In this document: in pieces, positions 36,723-46,756 of the stretch
Layout of the letters: every line of letters starts with the position of its first letter
Position numbering within the stretch: the first letter of the stretch is position 1
Assembly (NCBI RefSeq): GCF_041154505.1
Contig: NZ_AP028672.1
Coordinates: forward strand, 2,312,001-2,376,000
Reading direction: 5' to 3'
Length of the DNA: 64,000 nt
Source of the DNA: Acidovorax sp. A79
GTDB lineage: Bacteria; Pseudomonadota; Gammaproteobacteria; Burkholderiales; Burkholderiaceae_C
Translations under genes and position numbers: made by a program
Notes under the pieces: model-generated
Seen by the model: the letters and a program-made list of their open reading frames with translations, nothing else
Told to the model about the DNA's origin: nothing
Database searches by the model: none

Positions 36723-38402
36723 ATGCCCCTGTTCGATACGCACCGTGCCCTGCTCGATGGCGCCCTGGACGCACTGGCCACGCGCGGCCACTGGACGCCC
36801 TTCCCCGAATCGCCCTCGCCCAAGGTCTATGGCGAGACCGGCCAGGCCGACGGCCAGGCGGCCGTGGCCGCCCTGCTGGGCAAGGATTTCCCGCTGCAGC
36901 AGCCCGGTGAACAGGGCCGGCTGGCGACAGAACGCTCGCCCTACGGCGTGGCGCTGGATGTGCGCTACCCCGACTGCGACGTGCACGCGCTGGTGGCAGC
37001 GGCCCAGGCGGCCGAACCCGCGTGGCAGGCACTGGGCGCGCAAGGCCGCGTGGGCGTGCTGCTGGAGGCGCTCATGCGCATCCACCGCCGCAGCCATGAG
37101 ATCGCCCACGCCGTGATGCTGACCACCGGCCAGGGCCCGATGATGGCCTTCCAGGCCGGCGGCCCGCACGCCCAGGACCGCGCGCTCGAAGCCATCGCCT
37201 ACGCCTGGAAGGCCATGGCCGACGTGCCCGGCGAGGCGCTGTGGGACAAGCCCCAGGGCAAGAACCCGCCGCTGGTAATGCAAAAGCACTACGAGATCGT
37301 GGGCCGCGGCGTCGCGCTGGTGGTCGGCTGCGCCACCTTCCCCACCTGGAACACCTACCCCGGCCTGTTCGCCGCGCTGGCCACGGGCAACCCGGTCATC
37401 GTCAAGCCGCATCCCCATGCCGTGCTGCCGGCCGCGATCTCGGTGAACATCCTGCGCGAGGTGCTGGCCGAGCAGGGGCTGGACCCGAACACCGTGACCC
37501 TGGCCTTGAGCCCCCGCGCCGAAGACACCCAGGCCCTGGCCACGCACAGCGCGGTGGCCAGCATCGACTTCACGGGCAGCAACCAGTTCGGCCGCTGGCT
37601 CATCGACAACGCCCGCCAGGCGCGCGTGTATGCCGAGATGGCCGGAGTGAACACGGTGATCATCGAATCCACCGACCAGTACGCGGCCCTGCTGCGCAAC
37701 CTGGCGTTCACCCTGTCGCTGTACAGCGGCCAGATGTGCACCACCACGCAGAACCTCCTGGTGCCGCGCGGCGGCATCGCCACCGACGAAGGGCACAAGA
37801 GCTTCGAGCAGGTGGGCGCGGACCTCGCCGCCGCCGTGACCGAGCTGGCCTCGAACCCGCGCGTGGCCACCTCGGTGCTGGGCGCCGTGGGCTCGCCCGA
37901 GACCGTGGCGCGCATGCAGCGGGCCAGCGGCCAGGGCCGCCTGGTGCTGGCCTCGCGCGCCCTGCCCCACCCCGAGTTCGCGAACGCACAGATCCACACG
38001 CCCGTGATCGTGGCGCTGGAGCAGGCCGACAGCGCCATCTACGGCCAGGAATGCTTCGGCCCCGTGTCCTACCTGGTGGCCACCGATTCGGGCGCCGCCA
38101 GCCTGCAGGTGGCCGAGGCCACGCTGCGCGAGCATGGCGCACTGACCCTGGGCGTGTACTCCACCGACCGCGCCTACATCGACGCCGCCATCGCCCTGGG
38201 CCGGCGCACGCGCGTGGCGCTGTCCATCAACCTCACGCAGGGGGTGTTCGTGAACCAGTCGGCCTCGTTCTCGGACTACCACGCCACGGGGGGCAACCCG
38301 GCCGCCAACGCCAGCTACACCAACCTGGCCTTCGTGGCCGACCGCTTCGTGATCGTGCAACGGCGCGAGCATGTGCAGGCGGGGTCCGCTGCGGCAGCGT
38401 GA
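36723..38402 (+). CDS. paaN: Ring-opening aldehyde dehydrogenase-like protein PaaN
   Basis: This 559-residue protein belongs to the PaaN branch of the aldehyde dehydrogenase superfamily, used where PaaZ is absent. It is expected to oxidise the semialdehyde formed when oxepin-CoA is opened. The putative catalytic cysteine is in SGQMCTTTQN (Cys339); STDQYAALLRNLAFTLSLYS precedes it and QECFGPVSYLV follows. There is no C-terminal MaoC-type hydratase domain, unlike PaaZ. AACGGAGACAAATAC precedes the ATG. It is divergent from the paa operon. Confidence 0.9.
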   Translation: MPLFDTHRALLDGALDALATRGHWTPFPESPSPKVYGETGQADGQAAVAALLGKDFPLQQPGEQGRLATERSPYGVALDVRYPDCDVHALVAAAQAAEPAWQALGAQGRVGVLLEALMRIHRRSHEIAHAVMLTTGQGPMMAFQAGGPHAQDRALEAIAYAWKAMADVPGEALWDKPQGKNPPLVMQKHYEIVGRGVALVVGCATFPTWNTYPGLFAALATGNPVIVKPHPHAVLPAAISVNILREVLAEQGLDPNTVTLALSPRAEDTQALATHSAVASIDFTGSNQFGRWLIDNARQARVYAEMAGVNTVIIESTDQYAALLRNLAFTLSLYSGQMCTTTQNLLVPRGGIATDEGHKSFEQVGADLAAAVTELASNPRVATSVLGAVGSPETVARMQRASGQGRLVLASRALPHPEFANAQIHTPVIVALEQADSAIYGQECFGPVSYLVATDSGAASLQVAEATLREHGALTLGVYSTDRAYIDAAIALGRRTRVALSINLTQGVFVNQSASFSDYHATGGNPAANASYTNLAFVADRFVIVQRREHVQAGSAAAA

Positions 38403-38468
38403 TCGGGCGGGCGGCAGGTGGCGGGGCGCCGCGGCCCCTGCCCGCTCCGCCGGGACGTGTTTGCGGTC

Positions 38469-39689
38469 TCAGGCCGGGTGCTGCCGGCGCACCCACCACG
38501 ACAGCCCCAGGCCCACCACCGAAGCCACGCCGGTGACCGCCCAGGTGAAATGCCAGCCGCCCGCCAGGCCCGCCACCCAGGCCACCAGCGGCGGGCCCAG
38601 GAACTGGCCACAGGCCGAGCACTGCTGCACCCAGCCCATCGTGGTGGACACCGTGTGCTCGCTGGGCGCCACCCGGACCGCCAGGGCAAACAAGGTGGCC
38701 GGAATCATCCCGCCCACCGCTGAAAACGCCACCACGGCAGCGAACCGAAGAACCGCGCCATCCCCCGCCAAGGGGCTGAAGGCCACCACCGTGGCCAATG
38801 CCGTGCCGCCGAAACCGAGGGACAACAGACGGTGCGTGCGCCAACCCGCCCGCATCAAGCCGCCGGCCCCCAGGTTCCCCACCACGTTGGCCGCGCAGGC
38901 CAGTGCGGTCAGCGCACCGGCAGCCACGCCGCTGACGCCCGCCTGCATGTAGATGGAGGGCAGAAACCCGATGACGGCCAGCCACTGGCAGGAGTACATG
39001 CCAAACGCCACCGCCACCACCCAGGGCCCGGGACTGGCCAGGGTGAGCCGCAGCCGCCGCGCCAGAAGGACCACCGCGGGAGACGGCGGGTCGGTGCGCG
39101 GCCGCGCCACGGTGGCGCGCAGCGCATCCGGGCCAACGGCCAGGGCCAGCCAGAGCCCCGCGCAGCCCGCCAGCACACCCAGCAGACCCCACCAGGCCTG
39201 CCAGCTCCACAGCCCCATGACCACCGGCCCCGCCAGAAGCGCCAGGGCAACGCCGGCGGGCATGTAGGCACCCCACAGCCCCATGAAGGCGGGCAGCCTG
39301 GCAGCGGGCACCAACTGCCGCATCAAGCTGGGCGCCGGCAGCACAACCCACAGGAAACCCAGCCCCTCCAGCGCCCGCAATGCCAGCAGGTCCGCCGGAT
39401 GGCGGGCCCCCACGCCCGCCAGGCTGGCGATACACAACACGCCCAGCCCATACAGCATGCTGCGCCGCAGGCCAAAACCATCGGCCAGCGCCCCCACCAG
39501 AACGCCGAGCAGCATGCCCGCCAGCTGGACCGCCGACAGCAGGAAGCCCGCCTCGACCAGCGAGACCCCCAGCGTCTCCCGCAGCACGGTGATGGCGGGT
39601 GGGATCTTGCCGATGTGCAGCGCGGCCGCGAGCCCCGCCAGAAACACGGCGATGGGCGCGCGCAGGGGAAAGGAAGTCAACGGGGGCAT
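38469..39689 (-). CDS. MFS transporter (CynX-like)
   Basis: This 406-residue protein has about twelve membrane segments in two halves. The first loop motif GALADGFGLRRSMLYGLGVL is the MFS A-like motif. Its arrangement resembles the cyanate/nitrate-type (CynX/NIP) family. The ATG at 39689 (MPPLTSFPLRAPIAVFL) gives a short cytoplasmic N-terminus; the longer frame adds polar residues lacking family character. The substrate is unknown. It converges with paaN and lies downstream of the sulfatase on the same strand. Confidence 0.85.
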   Translation of the reverse strand: MPPLTSFPLRAPIAVFLAGLAAALHIGKIPPAITVLRETLGVSLVEAGFLLSAVQLAGMLLGVLVGALADGFGLRRSMLYGLGVLCIASLAGVGARHPADLLALRALEGLGFLWVVLPAPSLMRQLVPAARLPAFMGLWGAYMPAGVALALLAGPVVMGLWSWQAWWGLLGVLAGCAGLWLALAVGPDALRATVARPRTDPPSPAVVLLARRLRLTLASPGPWVVAVAFGMYSCQWLAVIGFLPSIYMQAGVSGVAAGALTALACAANVVGNLGAGGLMRAGWRTHRLLSLGFGGTALATVVAFSPLAGDGAVLRFAAVVAFSAVGGMIPATLFALAVRVAPSEHTVSTTMGWVQQCSACGQFLGPPLVAWVAGLAGGWHFTWAVTGVASVVGLGLSWWVRRQHPA

Positions 39690-39771
39690 CTTCAAGGCAT
39701 GGATTCGGAAGGAAGGCGGGCGGATGGCGTGCGCCCCCCACACCATAGCCGACAGCCCCGCCGGCCGCCCG

Positions 39772-41106
39772 TCACCGCTGCGGCATGTCCTTGACAGAGT
39801 AGCCCAGGCTCACCGTCGCGTCGTCCGGGATCGCGGGCATGGACGCATTCCATGCCTCCCAGGCCGCGCGCATCGTCCGCAGCCGCTCGGGTTCCACGGG
39901 AGCCCGGTTGGCGCGCTCGCGTTCGTCCTGCGACAGATCGAACAGGTAGTCGTTGCCGTCCACACGCAGGTATTTCCAGTCGCCCTGGCGCATGGCGCGC
40001 TGGCCCCGGTGATTCATGCGCCAGAACAGGGGCGGCGCATCGTGCAGGGCGGCATCGCGCAGCAGCGGCATCAGCGAGCGGCCGTCGAGCGGGTAGTCCC
40101 CATGCGCCGCCACGCCGGCCGCATCGAGCATCGTGGCCGACCAGTCCATGGTCATGCAGGTCTGCGGGCTCACGCCGCCCGGCGCGATCACGGCGGGCCA
40201 GTGGGCGATCCACGGCACGCGGATGCCGCCTTCGGTCAGGTCCATCTTGCCGCCCACCAGGGGCCAGTTGTCCGAGAAGCGCTCGCCGCCGTTGTCGCTG
40301 GTGAAGACCACCAGCGTGTCGCGCTCGATGCCGTGGCGGCGCAGCGCGTCCATCAGGCGGCCAATACCTTCATCCATGTGGTGGATCATGCGGCGGTAGG
40401 TCTCGATGTTGCCGCCATGCAGGTGGAAGAGGTTGCCCTTCACCTCCTGCGCCAGCGCCCCGTCATCGCGCGTCTCCCACGGCCAGTGGGGCGCCGTGTA
40501 GTGCAGGCTCAGAAAGAACGGCGTGCCGGCCTGTGCGCCCGGCGCCATGCGCTCCACGTAGCCGAGCGCATGGTCGGTGATGAGGTCGGTGAGGTAGCCG
40601 TCCTGCTGTTTTTCCTCTTCGCCCAGGTACAGGTCATGGGTGCCGTTGGAACTGCAGTGCGTGAAGTAGTCCACCCCGCCCGACATGGGGCCGAAGAACT
40701 CTTCGTAGCCTGACTGCAGCGGCCCGAAGGCCGGCGGGTAGCCCAGGTGCCATTTGCCCATGAGCGCCGTGCGGTAGCCGCCCGCGCGCAGCAGCGAGGG
40801 CAGCGTGGGGTGCGACGGCGGCAGGCCCAGCGTGGTGCTTCCCCGGCTCTTGCTGTTGATGGGCTCCTCGGCCGCGCCGCGCAGGCGGTACTGGTAGCGC
40901 GCCGTCATCAGCGCGAAGCGCGTGGGCGAGCACACGGGCGAGTTGGAATAACCCTGGGTGAGCTTCAAGCCCTGCGCGGCCAGGCCGTCGAGCACGGGCG
41001 AGACCGGGCCGAAGGCCGCTTCGCGCCCGCCGTAGCAGCCCAGGTCGGCATAGCCCAGGTCGTCGGCGACGATGAAGATGATGTTGGGGCGGGTTTTGAT
41101 GGTCAT
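39772..41106 (-). CDS. Sulfatase (arylsulfatase family)
   Basis: This 444-residue alkaline-phosphatase-superfamily enzyme has the cysteine-type sulfatase signature SPVCSPTRFALMTAR (Cys59 to be converted to formylglycine, Pro61, Arg63). Metal ligands are suggested by FIVADDLGYADLG near the start and VVFTSDNGGERF later. GKWHLGYPPAFGPLQSGYEEF is typical. No signal peptide is evident with the start at 41106, so a cytoplasmic location is likely. The activating enzyme is not in this window. The Bug gene upstream on the same strand may import its substrate. Confidence 0.92.
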   Translation of the reverse strand: MTIKTRPNIIFIVADDLGYADLGCYGGREAAFGPVSPVLDGLAAQGLKLTQGYSNSPVCSPTRFALMTARYQYRLRGAAEEPINSKSRGSTTLGLPPSHPTLPSLLRAGGYRTALMGKWHLGYPPAFGPLQSGYEEFFGPMSGGVDYFTHCSSNGTHDLYLGEEEKQQDGYLTDLITDHALGYVERMAPGAQAGTPFFLSLHYTAPHWPWETRDDGALAQEVKGNLFHLHGGNIETYRRMIHHMDEGIGRLMDALRRHGIERDTLVVFTSDNGGERFSDNWPLVGGKMDLTEGGIRVPWIAHWPAVIAPGGVSPQTCMTMDWSATMLDAAGVAAHGDYPLDGRSLMPLLRDAALHDAPPLFWRMNHRGQRAMRQGDWKYLRVDGNDYLFDLSQDERERANRAPVEPERLRTMRAAWEAWNASMPAIPDDATVSLGYSVKDMPQR

Positions 41107-41165
41107 CTCGAAGTCCAGTTTCACTAAACCGCGCCCATTGCCTTTGCAACAGGCACGGCCGAGGC

Positions 41166-41244
41166 GAGGGGCGGCGAGCAAGGGCCGCCCCGCAGCAAGG
41201 CCGCCGTCCCCTTCGAGGGGGAAGCGGCAAAGCCGCTCAGGGGG
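41166..41244 (-). repeat. GC-rich 3'-end hairpin repeat, copy 4 (variant B)
   Basis: On the minus strand CCCCCTGAGCGGCTTTGCCG begins nine bases after the Bug stop codon. The later half (GCGGCCTTGCTGCGGGGCGG) differs from copies 1-3 and matches copy 6. Confidence 0.75.
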
Positions 41245-41253
41245 TGCTTCCTG

Positions 41254-42207
41254 TCAAGGCTTGAAGCCCGAGCGCTGCACGACCGGCGCCCACTGCGCGC
41301 GGTAGGCCTTGAGCATGGCATCGGTCTGGGCCATGGTCGCCACCACGGGTTCCATCTTGGCGGTCTCGAACTTGCGCTGGGTGTCGGGGTCCTTCATCAC
41401 CTCCACGATCAGCCCGGCCAGGCGTTCGGCCTGGACCTTGGGCATGCTCATCGGGGCGAAGAAGGTGTTCCAGCCGGTGGCGGCCAGGTCCATGCCGGCT
41501 TCCTTGAAGGTGGGAATCTTCGGGTCCAGCGGGCTGCGCTTGGCGCTCGACACGGCCAGGATGCGGATCTTGCCGGCCTCGTGCTGGGGCAGCAGGGTGT
41601 CGAAGGTGTCGAACGCCACGGGCACCTGCCCGCCCAGCAGGTCGTTGAGCAGCGGCGCCGAGCCCCGGTAGCCCACCACCTCGGCGCGCACCTTGGCGGC
41701 ATCGCCCACCATCAGCCCGAAGAAATGCGGCAGGCTGCCCGTGGCGGGCACGCCGAAGTTGGCCTTGTCCGGGTTGGCGCGCAGCCAGGCCATCAGGTGC
41801 GGCAGCTCCTTCACGGGCACGGCGCTGGCCACGGCCACGCCGAACTCGTAGCTGTTGACGTGGCTCACGGGACGGAAGTCGCGCTCGGGGTCATAGCCCG
41901 CGTCGGGGAACACCAGGGGCGCCACCAGCATCACGGCGGGGTTGGCCAGCAGCAGGGTGGGCTGGTTGGCGGGCGCGGCCTTCACGGCCTGGGCCGAGAG
42001 GCGGCCGCCCGCCCCGGTCTTGTTCTCCACGATCACGGGTGTGCCGAGCTTGGTGCCCAGCTTGTCGGCCACGATGCGGGCCACGCGGTCGGTGGCCCCC
42101 CCGGGCGCATAGCCCACCACGATGCGCAGGGGCGTCTCCTGCGCCTGGACCAGGGACGCGGACAGGGCAAGCGCGGTGGCGAACGCAAAGGCAAGGGGTT
42201 TCCACAT
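41254..42207 (-). CDS. Bug-family tricarboxylate-transporter binding protein
   Basis: This 317-residue binding protein starts MWKPLAFAFATALALSASLV with a signal peptide (cleavage near VQAQ) and has the Bug landmarks IVVGYAPGGATDRVARIVAD, GTPVIVENKTGAGGRLSAQ and GYRGSAPLLNDLLGGQVPVAF. GGAGA lies nine bases before the ATG. It precedes the sulfatase gene on the same strand and is divergent from a MarR regulator across a perfect palindrome, suggesting a small regulated module for a sulfated or aromatic organic acid. Confidence 0.92.
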   Translation of the reverse strand: MWKPLAFAFATALALSASLVQAQETPLRIVVGYAPGGATDRVARIVADKLGTKLGTPVIVENKTGAGGRLSAQAVKAAPANQPTLLLANPAVMLVAPLVFPDAGYDPERDFRPVSHVNSYEFGVAVASAVPVKELPHLMAWLRANPDKANFGVPATGSLPHFFGLMVGDAAKVRAEVVGYRGSAPLLNDLLGGQVPVAFDTFDTLLPQHEAGKIRILAVSSAKRSPLDPKIPTFKEAGMDLAATGWNTFFAPMSMPKVQAERLAGLIVEVMKDPDTQRKFETAKMEPVVATMAQTDAMLKAYRAQWAPVVQRSGFKP

Positions 42208-42296
42208 GGTCGAAATATCTCCAGGGCAAGGGCATGGGCCCTGCGCGGCCGCGCAGGTGGTGAGGTTGATGGGCGCACTGTATTGGCCACACAATC

Positions 42297-42313
42297 AATT
42301 GATCTAATCAATT
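42297..42313. promoter_or_regulatory. Perfect palindromic operator, probably for the MarR protein
   Basis: AATTGATCTAATCAATT (two 7-base arms, 3-base spacer) lies between the divergent Bug and MarR genes, 20 bases before the MarR start. The AT-rich, short-armed palindrome is of the kind used by MarR-family regulators. An overlapping ATCAATTGAT palindrome adds a possible second register. Confidence 0.65.
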
Positions 42314-42332
42314 CTCGCCCGGAAATACCCTG

Positions 42333-42857
42333 ATGCCCGCACCGCCCGGCCACCGCCTGACCGACCCGCAGGCCGCCAACGACCTGCTGATGTACCGGCT
42401 CAACCGCCTGCTCGCCGTGGCGGGCAGCCTGGTGGTGCGGCTGTGCGAGGGCGGCTACGGCATCACGCGGCGCGAGTGGGGCCTGCTCATGATGCTGGCC
42501 CAGCACCCCGGCATGCCCCCGGCCGAGCTGGCCCGGCGCCTGGGACTGGACCGCGCACGCACCTCGCGGGCCGTCACCTCGCTGCTGGCCAAGAAACTCA
42601 TCACCCGCGACGCCATGCCCGGCGACCGGCGCCAGGCCGTGCTGACCCTCACGCCCGCGGGCCAGGCGGTGCACGACGGGCTGTTCCCGCAGGTGAAGGC
42701 GCTCAACCAGGAACTGCTGGCCGGCCTGGAAGCGCCGGATGTGCGGGCGCTGGACCATGCGCTGTCCGACATGCAGCAGCGCGCCGAGGCGCTGGTCGCG
42801 GCGCGCACCGACGTGCCGCGCACCTACCGGCTGCGGGGCGGACGGCACACCGACTGA
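42333..42857 (+). CDS. MarR-family transcriptional regulator
   Basis: This 174-residue winged-helix regulator has the MarR core: GYGITRREWGLLMMLAQHPG, MPPAELARRLGLDRARTSRA and LLAKKLITRDAMPGDRRQAV. It is divergent from the Bug-sulfatase genes and its promoter region contains a perfect 17-base palindrome, so autorepression and control of the Bug-sulfatase module are likely. The effector is unknown. Confidence 0.92.
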   Translation: MPAPPGHRLTDPQAANDLLMYRLNRLLAVAGSLVVRLCEGGYGITRREWGLLMMLAQHPGMPPAELARRLGLDRARTSRAVTSLLAKKLITRDAMPGDRRQAVLTLTPAGQAVHDGLFPQVKALNQELLAGLEAPDVRALDHALSDMQQRAEALVAARTDVPRTYRLRGGRHTD

Positions 42858-43009
42858 GGGGCATCCCGCCGGCACCGCCCCAAAACAGGGATGAGGCGAT
42901 ATCCTTCCATCCCGCATGCCGCCGCAGCCGAAAAGCGGCCGCGCGCCCGCCCAGCCGAGTCTCTCCCGCCCGACGGCCCCACCACGACGCCCCCCGCAGA
43001 CCACCTTTC

Positions 43010-44593
43010 ATGTCCCAGCACCCAACCTCTTTGTGGAGCCCCTTGCGCCAACCCGCGTTCCGGGGGCTGTGGATCTGCGGTGGCATCTTTTTCGTGGGCA
43101 GCGGCATGCAGACCATGGCGGCCGCCTGGCTCATGGTGGAGCTCACGGGCTCCTCGTTCCTGGCCGCGCTGGTGCAGACGGCCGTGTTCATGCCCATGTT
43201 CCTGCTGGCCTTGCCGGCGGGGGTGCTGGCCGACACCACCGACCGGCGGCGCCTGATCTCCGGCGCGCTGCTGGCGCAGGTGGGGGCCAGCGCGCTGCTC
43301 ACGCTGCTGGTGCTGGGCGGCTGGGGCGGCCCGGCGTCGGTGCTGTTCCTGGTGTTCGTGTGCGGCTGCTGCACGGCCGTGCTCACGCCCGCATGGAACT
43401 CCTCGGTCATCGACCCCGTGCCGCGCGACGAGTGGCCGCAGGCCATCACCGCCGTCAGCATTGCCTACAACGCCGCGCGCGCCGTGGGCCCCACGATGGC
43501 CGGCCTGGTGTTTGCCCAGCTGGGCGCGGGCTGGGTGTTCGCCGTCACGGTGACCACCACGCTGGTGATGTGGCAATCCATCCGCCGCTGGCCGCCCAAG
43601 GCCCATCCCCCGTCCAAGCTGCCGGCCGAACGCCTGTGGGGCGGCACCTTGAGCGGCCTGCGTTTTGCCTGGCACTCGCGCATCATCCTCGCGCAGCTGG
43701 TGCGGGTGATGGCCTTCAGCGCGGCGGGCTCGGCCCTGTGGGCGCTGCTGCCGGTGATCGCCCAGCGCCAGCTGGGCACGGGCGCACAGGGCTTCGGCCT
43801 GCTCATGGGTTGCCTGGGCACCGGGGCCGTGGCCGTGGGCCTGGTGCTGGGGCGCCTGCGCGCGCGCTTTGGCATGGAGGCCATCGTGGGCGCGGGCGGG
43901 GTGGTGTTCGCCATGGCCATGCTGGTCGCGGCGCTGACCAAGATGGCCTGGCTGGTCTACATCGCGATGCTGTTCGCCGGGGCCGCATGGATGTCGGCCA
44001 TGTCCACCTTCAACACCGCCACGCAGGCCAGCGCGCCGCAGTGGGTGCGCTCGCGCGCCGTGGCCATGCACATGGTGGCGGCGCTGGGCGCGTTCGCCAT
44101 GGGCTCGGCGTTCTGGGGCGCGGCGTCCGACATCATGGGCCTGGCCCCCACGCTGTACGTGGCCGCCGCGCTCATGGGCGTGGGCCTGCTGCTGGCGCGC
44201 CCCATGCCGCTGCGCATGGGCGCGCTGCACGAGGTGACGCAGGCCACCCCCTGGGATGAGCTGTTCATCGAGGCCGAACCCCTGCCCGAGGCGGGCCCCG
44301 TGGCCGTGGAGGTGGGCTACCGCATCGCGCCCGGCACCGACGCCGCCTTCCTCGACACCATCAGCCAGATGAAGGCCCCGCGCCGGCGCGACGGCGCCAC
44401 CTTCTGGCGCGTGTACAAGGACCTGGGCGAACCCTCGCGCTACGTGGAGCGCTTCATCGTCGAATCCTGGGCCGACTACCTGCACCAGCGCGCCCGCGCC
44501 ACCATGGCCGACCAGGCGCTGGAGACGGAAGTGCGGGCCTTCTTGGCGCCCGGCGAGGTCGTGCGCATGTCGCACTACATCGCCGAGAGATAG
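43010..44593 (+). CDS. MFS exporter with C-terminal soluble domain (EntS/MFS_3 type)
   Basis: This 527-residue protein has a twelve-segment MFS part (residues about 12-400; [13 protein letters not shown] is the A-like loop) of the MFS_3/EntS type. About 110 soluble residues follow, with [36 protein letters not shown] and [17 protein letters not shown], resembling an antibiotic-biosynthesis-monooxygenase-like ferredoxin fold. That extension is common in this exporter branch. The ATG at 43010 begins a normal N-terminus. The exported compound is unknown. A hairpin repeat follows the stop. Confidence 0.87.
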   Translation: MSQHPTSLWSPLRQPAFRGLWICGGIFFVGSGMQTMAAAWLMVELTGSSFLAALVQTAVFMPMFLLALPAGVLADTTDRRRLISGALLAQVGASALLTLLVLGGWGGPASVLFLVFVCGCCTAVLTPAWNSSVIDPVPRDEWPQAITAVSIAYNAARAVGPTMAGLVFAQLGAGWVFAVTVTTTLVMWQSIRRWPPKAHPPSKLPAERLWGGTLSGLRFAWHSRIILAQLVRVMAFSAAGSALWALLPVIAQRQLGTGAQGFGLLMGCLGTGAVAVGLVLGRLRARFGMEAIVGAGGVVFAMAMLVAALTKMAWLVYIAMLFAGAAWMSAMSTFNTATQASAPQWVRSRAVAMHMVAALGAFAMGSAFWGAASDIMGLAPTLYVAAALMGVGLLLARPMPLRMGALHEVTQATPWDELFIEAEPLPEAGPVAVEVGYRIAPGTDAAFLDTISQMKAPRRRDGATFWRVYKDLGEPSRYVERFIVESWADYLHQRARATMADQALETEVRAFLAPGEVVRMSHYIAER

Positions 44594-44594
44594 C

Positions 44595-44690
44595 TCCCCC
44601 CTGAGCCGCTTCGCGTCTTCCCCCCTGAGGGGGGACGCCACCCGTGGCCCGGCAAAGCCGGTTCCACGGTGGCGCTGGCAGAGGCGCGCC
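44595..44690 (+). repeat. GC-rich 3'-end hairpin repeat, copy 5
   Basis: CCCCCCTGAGCCGC ... CCCCTGAGGGGGGACGCCACC and the GCCACCCGTGG/CCACGGTGGC pair, starting within two bases of the exporter stop codon and in its orientation. Confidence 0.85.
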
Positions 44691-44738
44691 CTTGGCACAG
44701 ATCAGCCGAGCCTCCGCCCACCCTGCGACAATCGGTGC

Positions 44739-45851
44739 ATGAGCTTTGCACCCCTCTCCAACGACACCTTCCTGCGCGCCTGCCGCCGCCAGGCCACCGA
44801 CTACACCCCCCTGTGGCTCATGCGCCAGGCGGGCCGCTACCTGCCTGAATACAAGGCCACGCGCGCCCAGGCGGGCAGCTTCATGGGCCTGGCCACGAAT
44901 GTGGACTACGCCACCGAAGTGACCCTGCAGCCGCTGGAGCGTTTTCCATTGGATGCCGCCATTTTGTTCAGCGACATCCTCACCGTGCCCGACGCGATGG
45001 GCCTGGGGCTCTCGTTCGCCGAGGGCGAGGGACCGCGCTTTGCCAAAGTGGTGCGCGACGAAGCCGCTGTGGAACAGCTGGCCGTGCCGGACATGGACAA
45101 GCTGCGCTATGTGTTCAACGCCGTCACCAGCATCCGCAAGGCCCTGAACGGCCGCGTACCGCTGATCGGCTTCTCGGGCAGCCCCTGGACCCTGGCCTGC
45201 TACATGGTCGAGGGCAAGGGCAGCGACGACTACCGCCTCGTCAAGAGCCTGATGTACAGCCGCCCCGACCTGATGCACCGCATCCTGGCCATCAACGCCG
45301 ACAGCGTGGCCGCCTACCTGAATGCCCAGATCGACGCTGGCGCCCAGGCCGTGATGATTTTCGACAGCTGGGGCGGCGTGCTGGCCGACGGCGCCTTCCA
45401 GGAGTTCAGCCTGGCCTATACCACGCGCGTGCTGGCGCAGTTGAAGCGCACCGGCGTGGACGGCACCGATGTGCCGCGCATCGTCTTCACCAAGGGCGGC
45501 GGCATCTGGCTCGAAGACATGAAGGGCATCGACTGCGAGGTGCTGGGTCTGGACTGGACGGCCCACCTGGGCAAGGCCCGGGCCATCGTCGGCGGCCAGG
45601 CCGGCGGCCCCGGCAAGGCGCTGCAGGGCAACATCGACCCCAACGTGCTGTTCGCGCCCCCCGCGCAGATCGCGCAGCAGGTGCGCCACGTGCTGGACAG
45701 CTTCGGCACGCCGCACACCGACCCCACCACCACCGGCCCCACCCACATCTTCAACCTGGGCCACGGCATCAGCCAGTTCACGCCACCCGAGCATGTGGCC
45801 GCGCTGGTCGAGGCGGTGCACGGCCACTCCCGGGCGCAGCGCCAGGGCTGA
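44739..45851 (+). CDS. hemE: Uroporphyrinogen decarboxylase
   Basis: This 370-residue enzyme removes four acetate carboxyls from uroporphyrinogen III to give coproporphyrinogen III in haem synthesis. The N-terminal signature [19 protein letters not shown] and the later [20 protein letters not shown] are diagnostic, as are [10 protein letters not shown] and [16 protein letters not shown]. The length is normal. The AraC gene follows within 14 bases. Confidence 0.97.
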   Translation: MSFAPLSNDTFLRACRRQATDYTPLWLMRQAGRYLPEYKATRAQAGSFMGLATNVDYATEVTLQPLERFPLDAAILFSDILTVPDAMGLGLSFAEGEGPRFAKVVRDEAAVEQLAVPDMDKLRYVFNAVTSIRKALNGRVPLIGFSGSPWTLACYMVEGKGSDDYRLVKSLMYSRPDLMHRILAINADSVAAYLNAQIDAGAQAVMIFDSWGGVLADGAFQEFSLAYTTRVLAQLKRTGVDGTDVPRIVFTKGGGIWLEDMKGIDCEVLGLDWTAHLGKARAIVGGQAGGPGKALQGNIDPNVLFAPPAQIAQQVRHVLDSFGTPHTDPTTTGPTHIFNLGHGISQFTPPEHVAALVEAVHGHSRAQRQG

Positions 45852-45865
45852 ACCGGTCACCAGCG

Positions 45866-46750
45866 ATGGCGGCACTGCCCGCATCGGCCCTGCTGGCGCC
45901 CCCGCCCGCGCTCGCCGGCTGCGTGCGCGCCTACATCTGGCGCGACCTGGCCGCGCTGCCCGCCGGCGCTCCGCGCGACACGCGGGTGCCGGCCAGCCCG
46001 TACCCCGGAATCCTCTGGCAGGTGCGCGGCGCCGTGCACCTGCATGAATGCGCGGGCCAGGCCACGGACCAATGGCTGCCCCGCACGGCGCTCTCGGGAG
46101 CGCACCGGCACGCCTACCACTCCACCTCCGAACCCGCGGGCGACTTCTTCTGCCTGGCCTTCCAGCCCGGCGCGCTCGCGCTGCTGACGGGGCAGGACCT
46201 GCAGCCCCTCACCGACCGCGTGCAGGACGCGCGCGACTGGCTGCCCGCCGGCCCCGGGCGCGCCGACTGGCTTTGCTGGCTCGAGACGATGCACGCCGCC
46301 CCCGGCCACGGTGCCCGCATGGCCCTGTGCGAGGCGTTCCTGGCGCCCCGCTGGGCCGCCGTGGCGCGGCAGCATGCGGCCTGGCTGCGCGTGCTGCAGG
46401 GGCGCTGGGAGCGTCCGGCGCGCCAGGCCCTCGCCCGGGAGCTGGGCTGGACGCCCCGCCACCTGCAGCGGCGCGCGCACCAGATCACCGGCCTGCGCCC
46501 CGGCGAGGTCGAGCGCATGCTGCGCGCCGAGCACGCCCTGCTGGCCATGCGCGACGCGGGCGCGAGCGTCGTCGACGCGGCCCTGCGGCACGGCTACGCC
46601 GACCAGGCCCATTTCAGCCGCGAGGCACGCACGCTCTACGAGCGCTCCCCCGCGGCGCTCAGGACCCACGCGCAACAGCCCGCCGACGACGCGGACTGGC
46701 TGCTGCGCCGGCCCGCGCAAATGCCAGCGGCGCCTGGCGCGCGGCGCTAG
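45866..46750 (+). CDS. AraC-family transcriptional regulator
   Basis: This 294-residue protein has an N-terminal sensing part and a C-terminal AraC double helix-turn-helix (about residues 185-280: RQALARELGWTPRHLQRRAH, then AGASVVDAALRHGYADQAHF and SREARTLYERSP). The start closely follows hemE, so read-through is likely. The target genes are not apparent. It converges with the NuoB paralogue with six bases between stops. Confidence 0.85.
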   Translation: MAALPASALLAPPPALAGCVRAYIWRDLAALPAGAPRDTRVPASPYPGILWQVRGAVHLHECAGQATDQWLPRTALSGAHRHAYHSTSEPAGDFFCLAFQPGALALLTGQDLQPLTDRVQDARDWLPAGPGRADWLCWLETMHAAPGHGARMALCEAFLAPRWAAVARQHAAWLRVLQGRWERPARQALARELGWTPRHLQRRAHQITGLRPGEVERMLRAEHALLAMRDAGASVVDAALRHGYADQAHFSREARTLYERSPAALRTHAQQPADDADWLLRRPAQMPAAPGARR

Positions 46751-46756
46751 CCGGTG

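Noticed and set aside
43010..44593. The C-terminal extension of the exporter as a fused enzyme
   Set aside because: The extension is a normal part of this MFS branch as I know it, so it is described in the feature rather than reported as a novel fusion.
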